Assembly (NCBI GenBank): GCA_040771825.1
Contig: JAXGZG010000004.1
Location: 341,989-405,988, forward strand
From: JAXGZG01 sp040771825
GTDB taxonomy: Bacteria; Bacillota; Sulfobacillia; Fermentithermobacillales; Fermentithermobacillaceae
Length of the DNA: 64,000 nt
Reading direction: 5' to 3'
A program made the translations under genes and the position numbers. A model generated the notes under the pieces. It was not told the origin of the DNA and searched no databases. It saw only the letters and a program-made list of their open reading frames with translations. Positions within the stretch are counted from its first letter, which is position 1, and each line of letters starts with the position of its first letter. Of this stretch, positions 32,663-41,926 are shown in pieces.

Positions 32663-32692
32663 TGCGGTCCCCCTCCTCCCCCGGGGACCGCA
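32663..32692. repeat. Perfect 10-bp GC hairpin with a CCTCCT-containing loop
   Basis: TGCGGTCCCC pairs with GGGGACCGCA; the 10-nt loop is all pyrimidine and contains CCTCCT, complementary to a Shine-Dalgarno sequence when read in + strand RNA. It lies ~140 nt before the MATE start. No U tract follows. Apart from this hairpin and the two elements upstream, the 32380-32832 region holds no supported gene. Confidence 0.5.
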
Positions 32693-32832
32693 TCGCCTAT
32701 GTGGCTTTAACCGATCCCTACTGGGGGGCCCCCACACCCCACAACCCACAACCCGAAGCCGCAGTCTCCCGTTCCACAGCCCAATCATGTAGAATATGTC
32801 TAGTTGCTATAAGACGCACAAGGCGGTGCCAT

Positions 32833-34227
32833 ATGTCTACTGGAGTCAAGGACCGATCTGCTCTTGGCCAAGAACCTCCCCAGAAGGAAATCAGAAGCAC
32901 AATTACGCGCTTGGTGTGGCCGGCCACCGTCGAAAGTGTGCTCCAAATGGGAGTAGGACTTGTCAACACAGGCATGGTCGGTCACCTTTCAGCCATGGCC
33001 ATAGGCGCTGTGGGCCTTTGTAACCGGGCAACTATGCTTGCGTGGGTCATGTTCCAGGCCATATCTACAGGAACGACTGTGATCGTTGCTCAGTCAATTG
33101 GTGCAGGGAACCGGGACAAAGCGCGCAGCGTTGCGGCGCAAGCGGTGGTCTTGGGCACCGTAAGCGTGGCAATCCTGGCAATAGCCTTCTACGTCCTTGC
33201 GCTGCCCCTGCTCGCGGTGTTCAGCCCTGAACCCGCCCTACTTGAGGCGGCCACCCAGTATCTCAGGATCTTGGTAGTAGGCATGCCCGCGGTAGGAATC
33301 ATGACCTCTGTTGGAGCGGGCATGCGAGGCGCAGGAGACACCAGAAGCCCAATGATCATAGCCGTTCTGGTCAACATCCTAAACGTTGCCGGCAACTGGA
33401 CCTTGATATATGGCAACATGGGTTTCCCGGCGCTAGGGATGGCGGGCTCAGCATTAGCCACTGTGATATCCCAATGGCTTGGCGCTATACTCGCTCTACT
33501 GGCCATGACGTCTCGAAACTCGACCCTTGGCATTTCCTGGAGAGGCCCGTGGCGTTTGGCAAGAGCGGAACTTGGGGAGATGCTAGGAATCGGCCTACCG
33601 GCAAGCGGCGAGTCACTCTTCTGGCAGTTGGCCGCCATAGTCCTAACTTTCTTCATCACCGGCTTCGGCACTAACGCTTTGGCTGCCCACCAGTTAGGCC
33701 TGAACGCCGAATCACTTTCATACATGCCGACGGCAGGATTCGGAATAGCGGCCACCACCCTAGTGGGGCAATCAATGGGCGCTAATAGACCTGACCTAGC
33801 CCGGCGGTACTCCCGAGAATTGACTATCATGGCCGTGGCCCTGACAGTTGTCACAGGTGGGCTGCTTCTGTTCATGCCCCACACCATCCTCGGCTTTCTC
33901 ACAAAAGACCCAGAGGTAATCTCTCTAGGCGCCATATACCTTAGGCTCATGGCCACCGTTCAGATTCCCCAACAGCTCCAAGGGGTGCTCACAGGAGCGC
34001 TGCGGGGCGCCGGTGACACCCGCTCCCCCATGTACATCGCCGCCATAGGCATCTGGGGAATTAGACTTCCTTTAGGATACTTACTGGCCTTCCCCCTGAA
34101 AATGGGAATAGTCGGGGTGTGGGCTGCCATGACTCTGGATCTCGCGGTACGATTTGTGCTAACCCTAGTGTTGTACAGACGGATGCCCTGGGTGAGGGAC
34201 CAAGTCAGAGTCTCAGCCCAGACGTAG
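32833..34227 (+). CDS. MATE family multidrug/cation efflux transporter
   Basis: 464 residues from the ATG at 32833 (AGGCGGTG SD); the frame extends 58 codons upstream through the leader hairpins without an SD. Twelve hydrophobic segments in two halves. Typical MATE blocks: 'WPATVESVLQMGVGLVNTGMVG', quoted here as 'VLQMGVGLVNTGMVG', then 'GAGNRDKARSVAAQAV' and 'GALRGAGDTRSPMYIAAIG', with 'GAGMRGAGDTRSPMI' as the first-half copy. It exports drugs or organic cations in exchange for Na+ or H+. The palindrome and hairpins upstream suggest regulated expression. Confidence 0.9.
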   Translation: MSTGVKDRSALGQEPPQKEIRSTITRLVWPATVESVLQMGVGLVNTGMVGHLSAMAIGAVGLCNRATMLAWVMFQAISTGTTVIVAQSIGAGNRDKARSVAAQAVVLGTVSVAILAIAFYVLALPLLAVFSPEPALLEAATQYLRILVVGMPAVGIMTSVGAGMRGAGDTRSPMIIAVLVNILNVAGNWTLIYGNMGFPALGMAGSALATVISQWLGAILALLAMTSRNSTLGISWRGPWRLARAELGEMLGIGLPASGESLFWQLAAIVLTFFITGFGTNALAAHQLGLNAESLSYMPTAGFGIAATTLVGQSMGANRPDLARRYSRELTIMAVALTVVTGGLLLFMPHTILGFLTKDPEVISLGAIYLRLMATVQIPQQLQGVLTGALRGAGDTRSPMYIAAIGIWGIRLPLGYLLAFPLKMGIVGVWAAMTLDLAVRFVLTLVLYRRMPWVRDQVRVSAQT

Positions 34228-34284
34228 GCGTTGTGGTAATGCGGCTCGGAAGAATCGTTTTGCCTTGGTAAGGGGAGAACCGTT

Positions 34285-34965
34285 TTGAGCATTGTTGGGT
34301 TGATGGTCACTGCATTTGTCATCGGGCTTTCCGGCGCAATGGCCCCCGGGAGCCTTCTTGTGGTCGTCATAACCGAAACCGTGAGACACGGCTTTTGGGC
34401 GGGGCCGCTTGCTGTGGCCGGTCACGCTCTGGTTGAGATGATTGTGGTAGTACTTCTCTCTCTCGGTCTGGGAGCCTTCTTGGCTTACGACAGCGTCCTC
34501 GGGGTAATCGGACTTCTAGGCGGCCTCACACTGTTCTATTTCGGTTACGCCACATGGCAGACTGCCAAGACTGCAACTCTCTCATTGGATTCGGCTAGTT
34601 CCCAACAGGCTGCGGGTTTTACCGGCCAACGCCAACAAAGGTACGACGGGCCACTCCGCACTGCGGCTGCAGGCATTGCGGCAAGCGTCTCGAACCCTTA
34701 TTGGATCGTCTGGTGGGCCACCATAGGTGCGGCGTACGTAGGCACTGGCGCCAAGATCGGTCCCCTGGGGCCAGTCACCTTTTACCTGGGGCACATTGCG
34801 TCAGACTTGGTATGGTATACGCTCATATCCTGGGCCATAGCCACCGGAAGACGCTTCATCAACGATAAGCTGTACCGGGCGGTCTTGTGTGTGTGCTCCG
34901 TATTCATCGTTCTGTTCGGAGCCTACTTCCTGCGTCTCGGTTTCAGGTTTGTAACAGGCCCGTAA
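34285..34965 (+). CDS. LysE/RhtB family amino acid exporter
   Basis: 226 residues, six hydrophobic segments. 'LSGAMAPGSLLVVVITE' with the P-G-P-like loop and 'GIAASVSNPYWIVWWATIG' with S-N-P-Y are LysE-family marks. TTG start with AAGGGGAG upstream. The gene follows the MATE gene by 57 nt on the same strand and is probably co-transcribed. The ligand cannot be read from sequence. Confidence 0.85.
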   Translation: MSIVGLMVTAFVIGLSGAMAPGSLLVVVITETVRHGFWAGPLAVAGHALVEMIVVVLLSLGLGAFLAYDSVLGVIGLLGGLTLFYFGYATWQTAKTATLSLDSASSQQAAGFTGQRQQRYDGPLRTAAAGIAASVSNPYWIVWWATIGAAYVGTGAKIGPLGPVTFYLGHIASDLVWYTLISWAIATGRRFINDKLYRAVLCVCSVFIVLFGAYFLRLGFRFVTGP

Positions 34966-34977
34966 AATGTGAATCAC

Positions 34978-35000
34978 GGGAGAGGGTGCTCGCCTCTCCC
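34978..35000 (+). terminator. Hairpin between lysE and gerW
   Basis: GGGAGAGG and CCTCTCCC form an 8-bp stem with a 7-nt loop, 12 nt past the LysE stop. The genes on either side converge, so the stem may serve both, though neither side has a clear U tract. Confidence 0.5.
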
Positions 35001-35034
35001 ATCTGTGCCGAAGTCCGATTCTGGTTACTGGCGC

Positions 35035-35421
35035 TTATCCTTGGCCGCTCTCCTCGGACTTCCCGTCCCCGCCTTTGCCCTTGTTCTTGCCGATCTTGAC
35101 CTTGGACAGGATGTCAGGAAGCAATGACGCCAGTTGCTCCATCATATCCTTCTTCCCGAGAGTGAAAATCCGCACCTCGTCGCCGATAACGGCCGCAATG
35201 GCGATGGGCCGCAGACTGGCGCCTCCGCCTGCCCCTCCTCCTACCCCGGTGTCTTTGTCGGTCTTGCCTGTGCCGCCACCGGAACCAAAGCCAAAGGCGG
35301 CAGTTTGGATGGGCACAAGAGTCACATTGCCGATGACCATGGGCTCTCCTACCACCGTCTTGGTGGACAGGAACTTCTCTAGCCTTATGGCCATGGTTTC
35401 TAGCACTGTTCCGTGATCCAC
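35035..35421 (-). CDS. gerW: GerW/YtfJ family sporulation protein
   Basis: 128 residues from a GTG at 35421 placed 8 nt after GGAGG; the longer frame runs into the upstream gene. Central motifs 'GEPMVIGNVTLVPI', 'FGFGSGGGTGKTDKD' and the Gly-rich 'GGGAGGGASLRPIAIAAV' are those of GerW (YtfJ). In Bacillus it is made in the forespore and is needed for germination with some nutrients. The pairing with a DUF2953 gene directly upstream is the same as ytfI-ytfJ. Confidence 0.88.
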   Translation of the reverse strand: MDHGTVLETMAIRLEKFLSTKTVVGEPMVIGNVTLVPIQTAAFGFGSGGGTGKTDKDTGVGGGAGGGASLRPIAIAAVIGDEVRIFTLGKKDMMEQLASLLPDILSKVKIGKNKGKGGDGKSEESGQG

Positions 35422-35470
35422 GTTTCTTACCTCCCGCTTTCTCTCCAATACATTTCGATTCACCACAAAA

Positions 35471-36232
35471 CTACCTACGCTCCAACGGTTCTTCGGTATC
35501 CGGTTTCTTCCTCCACAGAGGTCTAATCTTGGGTGACATGAAGAACATGCCTCCATGCCAAATAAGCACCGCTGGCAGAGCCCACATGCTCACGGACCCT
35601 TTGGCGTCTAGCACCTCCTCTACGAAACTAGGCCCCAATCTTAACCCCGTGATGCCCAAGAACTCGGCAGAAACCACATAGGCGGCATAGACCATCCCGG
35701 TCACACCGGGATCCTCCAGACCGTAGACGATATCCGCATCCACTTGAACGTGTGACGCAGAGATGCATCGTCTCAGGAAATCCATGGTCCTGCCTCTGAC
35801 ATCTGAGGCCAGGTAGGGCCGGAGTCTGCCTAGCCTCTCCCGAAACACACCGTTCCGCTTGCGATTCCCCAATCCACTCCTTGACCGTGGCGAAGACTGG
35901 GGTGAGGATTGGCCGGAATCATCTGGGCGCTTTGGCTCGTCTTCGTCTTTGGGCTTCTGTCTCCCGCTCCACACCCTTACGCCTAGCACTTTCACTGCGG
36001 TCTGGGTGCCTTGATGGGAAACTGTCACCGCTCCTGCCAGGACTGACACGAGAAACCTACCGCTTGCGTGCTTCCGCCCTTGACCATCCAAAATGTCCTC
36101 CCAAGTTCCTTGGAACCCGGCTTCTCCCGACGCTGTCATCTTAACGGGCAGCAAAATGGCAAGCGTCAGGAGCGCCGTCAAAAGAGCCAGCGAGTATCCG
36201 ACAATCTTCATGAGAGCCAACAGCAACAGCAT
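35471..36232 (-). CDS. ytfI: DUF2953 domain protein (YtfI-like)
   Basis: 253 residues. One N-terminal membrane segment ('IVGYSLALLTALLTLAILL'), a long polar Ser/Pro/Arg-rich linker (residues ~90-130) and a C-terminal region with 'VQVDADIVYGLEDPGVTGMV', the signature of DUF2953. Sporulation-linked in Bacillus. The start ATG at 36232 has a weak SD; an ATG seven codons in is possible. The gene is 17 nt after the M20 peptidase stop and about 50 nt from gerW, so the three may form one operon. Confidence 0.8.
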   Translation of the reverse strand: MLLLLALMKIVGYSLALLTALLTLAILLPVKMTASGEAGFQGTWEDILDGQGRKHASGRFLVSVLAGAVTVSHQGTQTAVKVLGVRVWSGRQKPKDEDEPKRPDDSGQSSPQSSPRSRSGLGNRKRNGVFRERLGRLRPYLASDVRGRTMDFLRRCISASHVQVDADIVYGLEDPGVTGMVYAAYVVSAEFLGITGLRLGPSFVEEVLDAKGSVSMWALPAVLIWHGGMFFMSPKIRPLWRKKPDTEEPLERR

Positions 36233-36249
36233 CCGACCGCCTGCTCCGG

Positions 36250-37602
36250 TTACTTCTTCAAGGCCGTGGAGAGCTCTTGCAGAAGAACCGGCAATCCCCT
36301 ACGGAGTCTATTGAACTCCTCAATCCTGAAGAACTCGTTAGGTCCATGAGCGCCCGCATCCGGGCTAGACATGGCAAAAAACACAAGGTAGACGCCAAGA
36401 GTGTCCAGGAATGCCCGGGCAATAGGCAGTGTGCCTCCTAATCTGACTGTAACAGGCTTCCTGCCAAACAGATCCCCCAACACCTTCGCCAAGACAGGCA
36501 GAGCCGGATTATCGTCAGGAACCACATAGGGCTTGGAATTTCCGGGAAATACCTTGACGCTCACTGTGACTCCCCTAGGCAAGTGGTTTCTCACGTGCTT
36601 TTCCATGAGCGCGCAGATGGTTTCCGGATCTTGATTAGGTACCAGCCTGCAGGTGATCTTGCAGGAAGCCCGAGCAGGAATGATAGTCTTTATGCCTTCG
36701 CCCTGAAAACCTCCCCAAATTCCGTTGGCGTCTAGAGTGGGACGGAACCAAAGCCTCTCCACTGGACTGTATCCTTCCTCGCCAAAGAGCGCCGGCACTC
36801 CTGCGGCGTCAGCGTGAGCGGCCTCGTCGAAAACCACCTGTGCCATTGATTCGGCTTCAGCCTCCGAGGGAGCCGCCACATCATCGTAGAAGCCATCAAC
36901 TAGGATCTTGCCGTTGGGAGCCTTCATGCTCCCTAAAATCTCCGCCAGAGCGTGAATCGGGTTCTGGAGCAATCCTCCCTGTCCCCCTGAGTGCACGTCG
37001 GACCTGGGCCCCGTGACGTCAATCTGGATAGCCGACAACCCGCGGCACCCCACAGTCACAGAAGGGATATCTCGAGAAAACATGCCCCCGTCAACCGAGA
37101 TCACGAGGTCGGCCTGGAGGCTCTCCTTCCGCTCTTTCAGGACTTCCTTAAGGTTCGGACTGCCGATTTCCTCTTCGCCCTCAAACAGGAACTTCAGATT
37201 GACAGGCGGGCCTCCCGACTGAATCATGTCTTGGGCGGCGACGATGGCCGGGAAGACCCCTCCCTTGTCATCGGCGGCTCCGCGAGCGTAGATCTTGCCA
37301 TCCCTGATATCAGGTTCAAAGGGGGGAGAAAGCCATTCATCCAAGGGGTCGGCCGGTTGAGTATCGTAATGGCCGTATATGAGGACTGTAGGGGCGTCTT
37401 TATCCTTGGACCGGGCTAGACCGTAGACCACTGGGTGCCCTTTGGTCGGAATTATATCCGCATCCCCAACACCCGCCTTGACCAGGCGGTCTTTGACCCA
37501 TTTAGCTGCTTTTTCCACATGGCCCTTGTGAGATGGAAGGGCACTTATGCTCGGAATCGATAGAAACTCAAGAAACTCTTTTATATAACCGTTCTGATCC
37601 AT
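36250..37602 (-). CDS. M20 family dipeptidase (CNDP/DapE-like subgroup)
   Basis: 450 residues. Metal-site residues: 'LIYGHYDTQPAD' (His, Asp), 'ARGAADDKGG' (bridging Asp), 'FLFEGEEEIGS' (catalytic and metal Glu) and a dimerisation lid with 'GPRSDVHSGGQGG'. This is the CNDP-type dipeptidase group, distinct from PepV at 5.6 kb. It cleaves dipeptides or short peptides in the cytosol. Ends 17 nt before the DUF2953 start. Confidence 0.9.
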   Translation of the reverse strand: MDQNGYIKEFLEFLSIPSISALPSHKGHVEKAAKWVKDRLVKAGVGDADIIPTKGHPVVYGLARSKDKDAPTVLIYGHYDTQPADPLDEWLSPPFEPDIRDGKIYARGAADDKGGVFPAIVAAQDMIQSGGPPVNLKFLFEGEEEIGSPNLKEVLKERKESLQADLVISVDGGMFSRDIPSVTVGCRGLSAIQIDVTGPRSDVHSGGQGGLLQNPIHALAEILGSMKAPNGKILVDGFYDDVAAPSEAEAESMAQVVFDEAAHADAAGVPALFGEEGYSPVERLWFRPTLDANGIWGGFQGEGIKTIIPARASCKITCRLVPNQDPETICALMEKHVRNHLPRGVTVSVKVFPGNSKPYVVPDDNPALPVLAKVLGDLFGRKPVTVRLGGTLPIARAFLDTLGVYLVFFAMSSPDAGAHGPNEFFRIEEFNRLRRGLPVLLQELSTALKK

Positions 37603-37695
37603 GTTGCGTCTCCTTCCCAGAAATCATCTGATCATCATTATACCGTTGACAGCCTCGGTGTAGGCAAAACTCAAAGAAACGCCCATAATGGTTAG

Positions 37696-38412
37696 ATGGA
37701 ACCCACTTCCCGGCAACTTGCCGAGATGAAAGGCGGAAGACCCTTGGCCAAAACTGTAGATGCAGTGCTGTTCGACCTAGACGGAACTCTGCTTGATACC
37801 ACCGAAGCAATCTTCGCTTCCCTCAGGCACACCATGGAACACTTCACTGGGACCGTACCCCCCACAAGCGTGCTGCAGAAAACCATGGGTATCCCACTGG
37901 TGGACGTATTCGAATCGCTCCTCCCGGGCCGGGCTCGAGAAGCGTGCCAAATATACGTTGCCCACAACCTCAGAGTTCACCAAGACCTTGTCAGACCATA
38001 CCCCGGTGTGAGCCAGACCCTGACCGCCCTAAAAGCCAGCGGAATACACCTCGGGCTGGTCACCTCCAAAAGACGCCACTCGGCCCAAGTTGGACTCAAG
38101 TCGGCTAACATAGGCGCCTTCTTTGAGGCCATCGTGTGCCACGATGACACGGAAAGACACAAGCCCGACCCAACGCCCTTACTCATGGCTCTAGATTCCA
38201 TGGGAATTGCCGGCGGCCACGTTCTAATGGTCGGAGACACCATCTTTGACATCCGCGCGGCTAAAAACGCCAATGGTGCGCTTCCCGGGCTCCACGTGAA
38301 GTCAGGGGCGGTGACCTACGGAGCAGGTCTGCGAGACAACCTGGCTCTGGAGAAACCTGACTTCCTTTTTGACAGCGTCCAAGAAGTGCTAGGAGTTTGC
38401 GGGATCGTCTAG
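37696..38412 (+). CDS. HAD-superfamily phosphatase, PpaX/Gph-like
   Basis: 238 residues. HAD motif I 'LFDLDGTLLDT' (D27, D29), motif II 'GLVTSKRR', motif III lysine in 'HKPDPTPLL' and motif IV 'MVGDTIFDIRAA'. The cap domain is helical (type C1). PpaX hydrolyses pyrophosphate released by HPr kinase and Gph acts on phosphoglycolate; sequence alone does not separate them. It starts with an ATG at 37696; an internal ATG at residue 11 could be used. Stop is 5 nt from the convergent DUF4097 gene. Confidence 0.85.
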   Translation: MEPTSRQLAEMKGGRPLAKTVDAVLFDLDGTLLDTTEAIFASLRHTMEHFTGTVPPTSVLQKTMGIPLVDVFESLLPGRAREACQIYVAHNLRVHQDLVRPYPGVSQTLTALKASGIHLGLVTSKRRHSAQVGLKSANIGAFFEAIVCHDDTERHKPDPTPLLMALDSMGIAGGHVLMVGDTIFDIRAAKNANGALPGLHVKSGAVTYGAGLRDNLALEKPDFLFDSVQEVLGVCGIV

Positions 38413-38417
38413 CCCAG

Positions 38418-39431
38418 TCACAACTCGGACGGTCCATCGATCCTGATGCTGCCCGCTGAAACCGAAACGTCGACCTCGCACTTCCCGGAACCGATAGTTC
38501 CCGACGCCTTGCCGGAGCCGGGGCTTTTGGTGATTGAGAGCCCTGGCAATGAACTAGAAATGCTCCCAGCACTGGCAGTGGCTTTGACTGTCGCCCCGAC
38601 ACCGCCGGGCACAAATAGGTCCATGCTGCCGGCGCTTACTCGCGCTTTGAACGACGTCATCTCAGGACCCAAAGAAGCTTTCAGACTCCCGGCCGAGACC
38701 TTAGCATCAACGGCCTTGGGGCTCGCATCCACAGTGAGGCTGCCTGCAGAAGTCAGCGCCTCTACTTCTCCGGTCATGCCTGAAATGGTGACACTTCCGG
38801 CAGATGTCCGAAGCTTCAAAGCCATATCCGCAGGAAGCGTAAATGTGGACGCTATCTTGGAGTTGGAGAACGAGACGATACCAGACGGGCGAGTCAACTC
38901 AATCATGAGAGTGTCGCCCGAGCCATGGACTTCGATCTCAAACCTTTCTGCCACCCTCTTGGCGTCTTCGTAGCTTGACCCCACAACTTCCACGGACACC
39001 GTCCCCTTGACGGTCCTCTCTGAACCTCCAACCACCTTGACCTGTCCGACCATTGACAGGTCCACGACTTTCTGATCGGCTTCGATGTCCGAAGACACAG
39101 GTATCTCAACGGTGTAGACTTCTCCGCTCCCGGGCAAGATCACCCTGGGCCACCCCGCATAACCAAAGAAAACACCGCCTGTTCTAACCGCCATAGCAAG
39201 GAGAAAAGCGACGCCAATGAACACAACTGCCCAGACGCTGAGCCTGGCGCGAACCTCGGGATTCCTCGAGACAATCAGGAATTCGACACCCAGCATTACT
39301 ACACTCAAAGGCCAGTAGTCCAGAACCAAGCGGACGGCTGGATAATCTCCGTACATCTGAAACATGAACGCTACTCCCAAAACTACTATAACCGCTCCCA
39401 GCGTGAACTTGCCGACACCCACTTGTCTCAT
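38418..39431 (-). CDS. Membrane protein with LiaI/LiaF-like N-terminus and DUF4097 beta-helix domain
   Basis: 337 residues from the ATG at 39431 (GGAGGGGG SD). Residues ~10-100 are membrane segments ('FTLGAVIVVLGVAFMFQMYG', 'ARLSVWAVVFIGVAFLLAMA') like those of LiaI/LiaF and other stress sensors. The outer domain is a DUF4097-type beta solenoid, with 'SAGS' at nearly regular intervals ('RTSAGSVTI', 'LTSAGSLTV', 'VSAGSLKA', 'VSAGSMDL', 'ASAGSISS', 'VSAGSIRI'). Such proteins often modulate envelope-stress two-component systems, but no kinase is adjacent. Confidence 0.75.
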   Translation of the reverse strand: MRQVGVGKFTLGAVIVVLGVAFMFQMYGDYPAVRLVLDYWPLSVVMLGVEFLIVSRNPEVRARLSVWAVVFIGVAFLLAMAVRTGGVFFGYAGWPRVILPGSGEVYTVEIPVSSDIEADQKVVDLSMVGQVKVVGGSERTVKGTVSVEVVGSSYEDAKRVAERFEIEVHGSGDTLMIELTRPSGIVSFSNSKIASTFTLPADMALKLRTSAGSVTISGMTGEVEALTSAGSLTVDASPKAVDAKVSAGSLKASLGPEMTSFKARVSAGSMDLFVPGGVGATVKATASAGSISSSLPGLSITKSPGSGKASGTIGSGKCEVDVSVSAGSIRIDGPSEL

Positions 39432-39678
39432 GGCTTCCCCCTCCTGCCAGAGTCCTGCCAACGGGAACCCCTGGGCACATCTCTTGGCGACGCCCGATTC
39501 CGGACGGTAATACGCCTGATAGGACCCGGAGTAACACCGCCAGCCGTTGAGCATTGCAGGCGCAGCCACTTACCGTATTACCGGGGCAGCCGAATTTCTT
39601 CGCCAGCAAGAGGCCCCGGCGAAGGGTTTCTTTCGATACGCAAAGAAATCCTTTTGGAAGGGAGAGTGAGCACAAAAT

Positions 39679-41787
39679 ATGGAAGTCAAGGAACGGGCAA
39701 TAAATGTGCCGAAACCACCTCACGCTCCGGTTCGTCCCGTGATAGATAATGTCCACGGAATCGTCATTGAGGACCCGTACCGGTGGCTGGAGGATGGCGA
39801 AAGCCAAGAAACCCTTGAGTGGACCGAAGCCCAGAACCATCGCACTCGATATGTCCTAGACCAACTGGAGGAAAGACCGCGTCTGGCGGCGCGTCTAACC
39901 GAGATTTTGTCCCAGGAGACTGTGGGGTCTCCCGTACTGAAAGGGAATGCGCTCTTCTATACCCGCCGCGAAAAGGGGGCCAACCAACCGCTTTTGTGCT
40001 GCCGGACGCTAAGCCATGGCTCTTTGGGTGACGAACGGGTTGTGCTTGACCCCAATGAGACCAGCGCATCTGGGTTAGTCGCTCTTGACTGGTGGTATCC
40101 GTCAGATGACGGCAATCTTCTGGCCTATGGTTACTCCGAGAAGGGCGATGAGTGGAGTATCCTTCGGGTCCTGGACATTGCTGCCGGCAAGGTTCTCCCC
40201 GACACCATCGAGCGTTGCAGAAACGCCGGGGTGGTCTGGGAGAAGGATGGCCGCGGCTTCTACTACACTCGGTATCCCAAACCTGGCCAAGTGCCGCCAG
40301 GGGACGAGTTTTACTATCGCAAGGTGTACCATCATACTTTGGGCACCGACCCTTCAGCCGACACCCTGGTGTACGGGGAAGGACGCCCAAAAGATGAGAT
40401 GTACGGGGTCTCTCTTTCTGATAGCGGCAAGTATCTGCTCCTGACCGTAACTCACGGTTGGAACAGCACCGACCTTTATTTCCGCGACGAAACCAAACCC
40501 GGCAGCCCTTTCGTTCCGGTGATAGTGGGAGTGGATGCGTTGTTCCATGGCAGGATCATGGGGGATACCCTCTACATCCACACGAATTGGAATGCGTCTC
40601 GCTACAAGGTAATGGCAGTAGATCTCACCCAACCCAAACTTGGCAAATGGAAGGAGATCATACCCGAGGCACCCGATTTCACCCTAGAATCCGTGACATT
40701 TGCAGGCGGAAAGATTGTTGTCTCGGGCCTCAAGGATGCCGTTTCGCACCTGTACTGCTACGACATTGACGGTAGCGGCAAACGGGAGATCAATCTTCCG
40801 GCCCTAGGGGCCATTACAGGCGTGGCGGGGCAGATGACCGGGACTGACTTGCTGTTCGTGTTTGAGTCCTTTGCCCTAGCCCCATCCATCTATCACTTGA
40901 ACCTCCAAAGCCAGGGCGACCCCGAGGTGCTCTTGGCCAGCAAACAGTCGGTAGATCCGTCCAGCATCTTGGTTAAGCAAGTCATCTACCCCTCCAAAGA
41001 CGGCACTAGAATTCCCATGTTCGTCCTTCACAAGGCTTCAGTTCCTGCAGGCGAACCTGGATCCCAACCTGTACCTACGCTTCTTACGGGATACGGCGGC
41101 TTTAACCTTCCCAGGACCCCCAACTACTCCCCCACGGCCATACCGTGGCTTGAGAATGGCGGAATCTACGCTGTGGCCAACCTAAGGGGCGGCAGCGAGT
41201 ATGGTGAAGCGTGGCACCGGGCTGGAATGAGAGAGAACAAGCAGAATGTGTTCGACGACTACGCGGCCGCCGGCGAGTACCTGGTCGCTCAAGGCTACAC
41301 AGACGTGGAGCACTTGGGGGCTTTCGGCCGCAGCAACGGCGGACTCCTCATGGGGGCCACCATTACGCAGCGTCCAGACCTTTTCAAAGCGCTTGTGTGC
41401 GGAGTGCCGCTTTTGGACATGGTCCGCTATCATAAGTTCCTTATCGCTTATATCTGGGCGTCTGAATATGGCGACCCCGACAACCCGGACGAGTTCAAGT
41501 GGCTGTACGCCTACTCTCCTTACCACCGCGTAAACCCAAAGACGGTCTACCCGGCCATGTACACTTTCACCGCCACATCTGACAGCCGAGTCGACCCTTG
41601 CCACGCCCGCAAGATGACGGCCCGACTTCAGGCCGCTCAAGAAGTATCCGCTTCAACCAACCCCATACTCTTGAACGTCGAGGCCGATGCCGGGCACGGG
41701 GTCGGGAAACCTCTCTACAAGGTGGTAGGCGAGCAGGCCGACATGTGGGCGTTTCTTGCCTGGCAGTTGGGACTAAGAATCAGCTAA
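39679..41787 (+). CDS. Prolyl oligopeptidase (S9A serine peptidase)
   Basis: 702 residues, near the usual size of prolyl oligopeptidase. An N-terminal ~70-residue segment and a seven-bladed beta-propeller (to ~residue 430) precede an alpha/beta-hydrolase domain with catalytic triad S552 ('GRSNGG'), D639 ('SDSRVDPCHA') and H673 ('DAGHGVGK'). It cuts short proline-containing peptides on the C-side of Pro in the cytosol. No signal peptide. The ATG has a purine-rich stretch about 14 nt upstream, a weak SD. Confidence 0.93.
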   Translation: MEVKERAINVPKPPHAPVRPVIDNVHGIVIEDPYRWLEDGESQETLEWTEAQNHRTRYVLDQLEERPRLAARLTEILSQETVGSPVLKGNALFYTRREKGANQPLLCCRTLSHGSLGDERVVLDPNETSASGLVALDWWYPSDDGNLLAYGYSEKGDEWSILRVLDIAAGKVLPDTIERCRNAGVVWEKDGRGFYYTRYPKPGQVPPGDEFYYRKVYHHTLGTDPSADTLVYGEGRPKDEMYGVSLSDSGKYLLLTVTHGWNSTDLYFRDETKPGSPFVPVIVGVDALFHGRIMGDTLYIHTNWNASRYKVMAVDLTQPKLGKWKEIIPEAPDFTLESVTFAGGKIVVSGLKDAVSHLYCYDIDGSGKREINLPALGAITGVAGQMTGTDLLFVFESFALAPSIYHLNLQSQGDPEVLLASKQSVDPSSILVKQVIYPSKDGTRIPMFVLHKASVPAGEPGSQPVPTLLTGYGGFNLPRTPNYSPTAIPWLENGGIYAVANLRGGSEYGEAWHRAGMRENKQNVFDDYAAAGEYLVAQGYTDVEHLGAFGRSNGGLLMGATITQRPDLFKALVCGVPLLDMVRYHKFLIAYIWASEYGDPDNPDEFKWLYAYSPYHRVNPKTVYPAMYTFTATSDSRVDPCHARKMTARLQAAQEVSASTNPILLNVEADAGHGVGKPLYKVVGEQADMWAFLAWQLGLRIS

Positions 41788-41841
41788 TCCAAGAACGCTT
41801 GGCTGGGCGCTGCGCTCATCCCGAGAGCAATAACACCATGA

Positions 41842-41873
41842 GACCGGGTCCATAGTGGGCCCGGTCCTATTTT
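41842..41873 (+). terminator. Rho-independent terminator after the prolyl oligopeptidase gene
   Basis: GACCGGG and CCCGGTC pair (7 bp, with two further C-G pairs toward the loop) and are followed by CTATTTT. Lies ~55 nt past the stop. Confidence 0.65.
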
Positions 41874-41926
41874 GGCGCACCCGCTGGATATACTTAGACA
41901 GGTGATGGCAAATGAGGAGTGGTCAA

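Noticed and set aside
39432..39678. Extended N-terminus or extra gene between the DUF4097 protein and prolyl oligopeptidase genes
   Set aside because: The longer frames lack an SD, whereas the chosen start at 39431 has a strong one; the gap is probably divergent promoter sequence.
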